Shown piece after piece: positions 63,990 through 64,000 of a stretch of 64,000 nt of DNA. The notes under the pieces were generated by a model. The model did not search any database, was not told the origin of the DNA, and saw nothing but the letters and a program-made list of their open reading frames with translations. The position numbers were made by a program, and so were the translations under genes. Source of the stretch: Ruegeria sp. HKCCD8929 (GTDB lineage Bacteria; Pseudomonadota; Alphaproteobacteria; Rhodobacterales; Rhodobacteraceae); contig NZ_WPZY01000014.1 of assembly GCF_013031405.1 (NCBI RefSeq), positions 56,725 through 120,724 on the forward strand, in the 5' to 3' direction. Numbering within the stretch: position 1 is the first letter of the stretch; the number at the start of each line of letters is the position of its first letter.

Positions 63990-64000
63990 GCCTGACGAGC
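63946..64000 (-). tRNA. Initiator tRNA-fMet (CAT), partial at window edge
   Basis: Read on the minus strand, the sequence begins in the D-arm (GCTCGTCAGG), has the anticodon loop with CAT (GGCTCATAACC), the variable segment TGAAGGTCGC, the T-arm with GGTTCAAATCC, and ends CCCGCAACCA with encoded CCA. This matches bacterial initiator tRNA-fMet. The 5' third lies beyond position 64000. Confidence 0.92.

Noticed and set aside
1..64000. CRISPR array
   Set aside because: No series of regularly spaced short direct repeats was seen, and no cas gene is present.

Overview
The window is high-GC DNA from an alphaproteobacterium, most likely a marine Rhodobacteraceae (Roseobacter-group) species. This rests on the gene families and their arrangement: a FlgN-like / FlgJ-rod-domain / FliK / FlgD flagellar block, two polyamine-type ABC transporters, lysine genes of the succinylase branch (dapD, dapE), a 280-residue LOG-family protein, many ATGA/GTGA gene overlaps, and the repeated intergenic motif ending AAAATATCCCGG. 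No tool was run. Family names come from reading motifs.

Layout. 1-4.3 kb: end of a flagellar cluster (flagellin, FlgN-like chaperone, FlgJ-type rod protein, FliK, FlgD). 4.4-5.2 kb: an APH-fold kinase. 5.2-12.8 kb: a putrescine uptake and catabolism locus (PotFGHI-like transporter, FAD amine oxidoreductase, GntR/FCD regulator, class III aminotransferase). 13.2-18.5 kb: a second PotABCD-like transporter whose two permeases are unusually long, closed by a strong terminator and a palindromic repeat. 18.6-34 kb: mostly housekeeping genes (MltB-type transglycosylase, WYL regulator with a divergent GST and DUF1801 pair, RNase R, DapE, a prokaryotic glutamate-receptor-like channel, DapD, GntR regulator, threonine dehydratase-like enzyme, LOG protein, cystathionine lyase, RlmN).

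34-44.1 kb: a sugar-conjugate uptake locus. It has a carbohydrate ABC importer (solute-binding protein, two permeases, UgpC-like ATPase), an argininosuccinate lyase homologue, a PfkB kinase, a divergent ROK repressor with a nested palindromic operator, and a 780-residue PIG-L deacetylase fused to further domains. The combination points to an undescribed catabolic pathway.

44.3-52.3 kb: the most novel-looking stretch. Four tightly coupled genes encode a four-helix membrane protein, a VWA-like lipoprotein-like protein, a MotA/ExbB/ZorA-like channel subunit with a long coiled coil, and a MotB/ZorB-like OmpA protein with a C-terminal staphylococcal-nuclease-like domain. Two coupled secreted-protein genes converge on them. 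This is a candidate stator-driven envelope machine with a periplasmic nuclease.

52.5-62.6 kb: a ferric-reductase-like membrane protein with an intradiol-dioxygenase-like partner, an SMP-30 lactonase, a 1061-residue cyclase-ATPase-TPR protein, and an opposite-strand set of patatin lipase, mini-catalase, an unknown conserved protein and DyP peroxidase, which may act on lipid hydroperoxides. 62.8-64 kb: a scarred mobile-element junction (VOC gene cut by an IS66-type end, truncated IS66, serine-recombinase tail) abutting an initiator tRNA gene that runs off the window. Much of 44-63 kb may therefore be accessory DNA.
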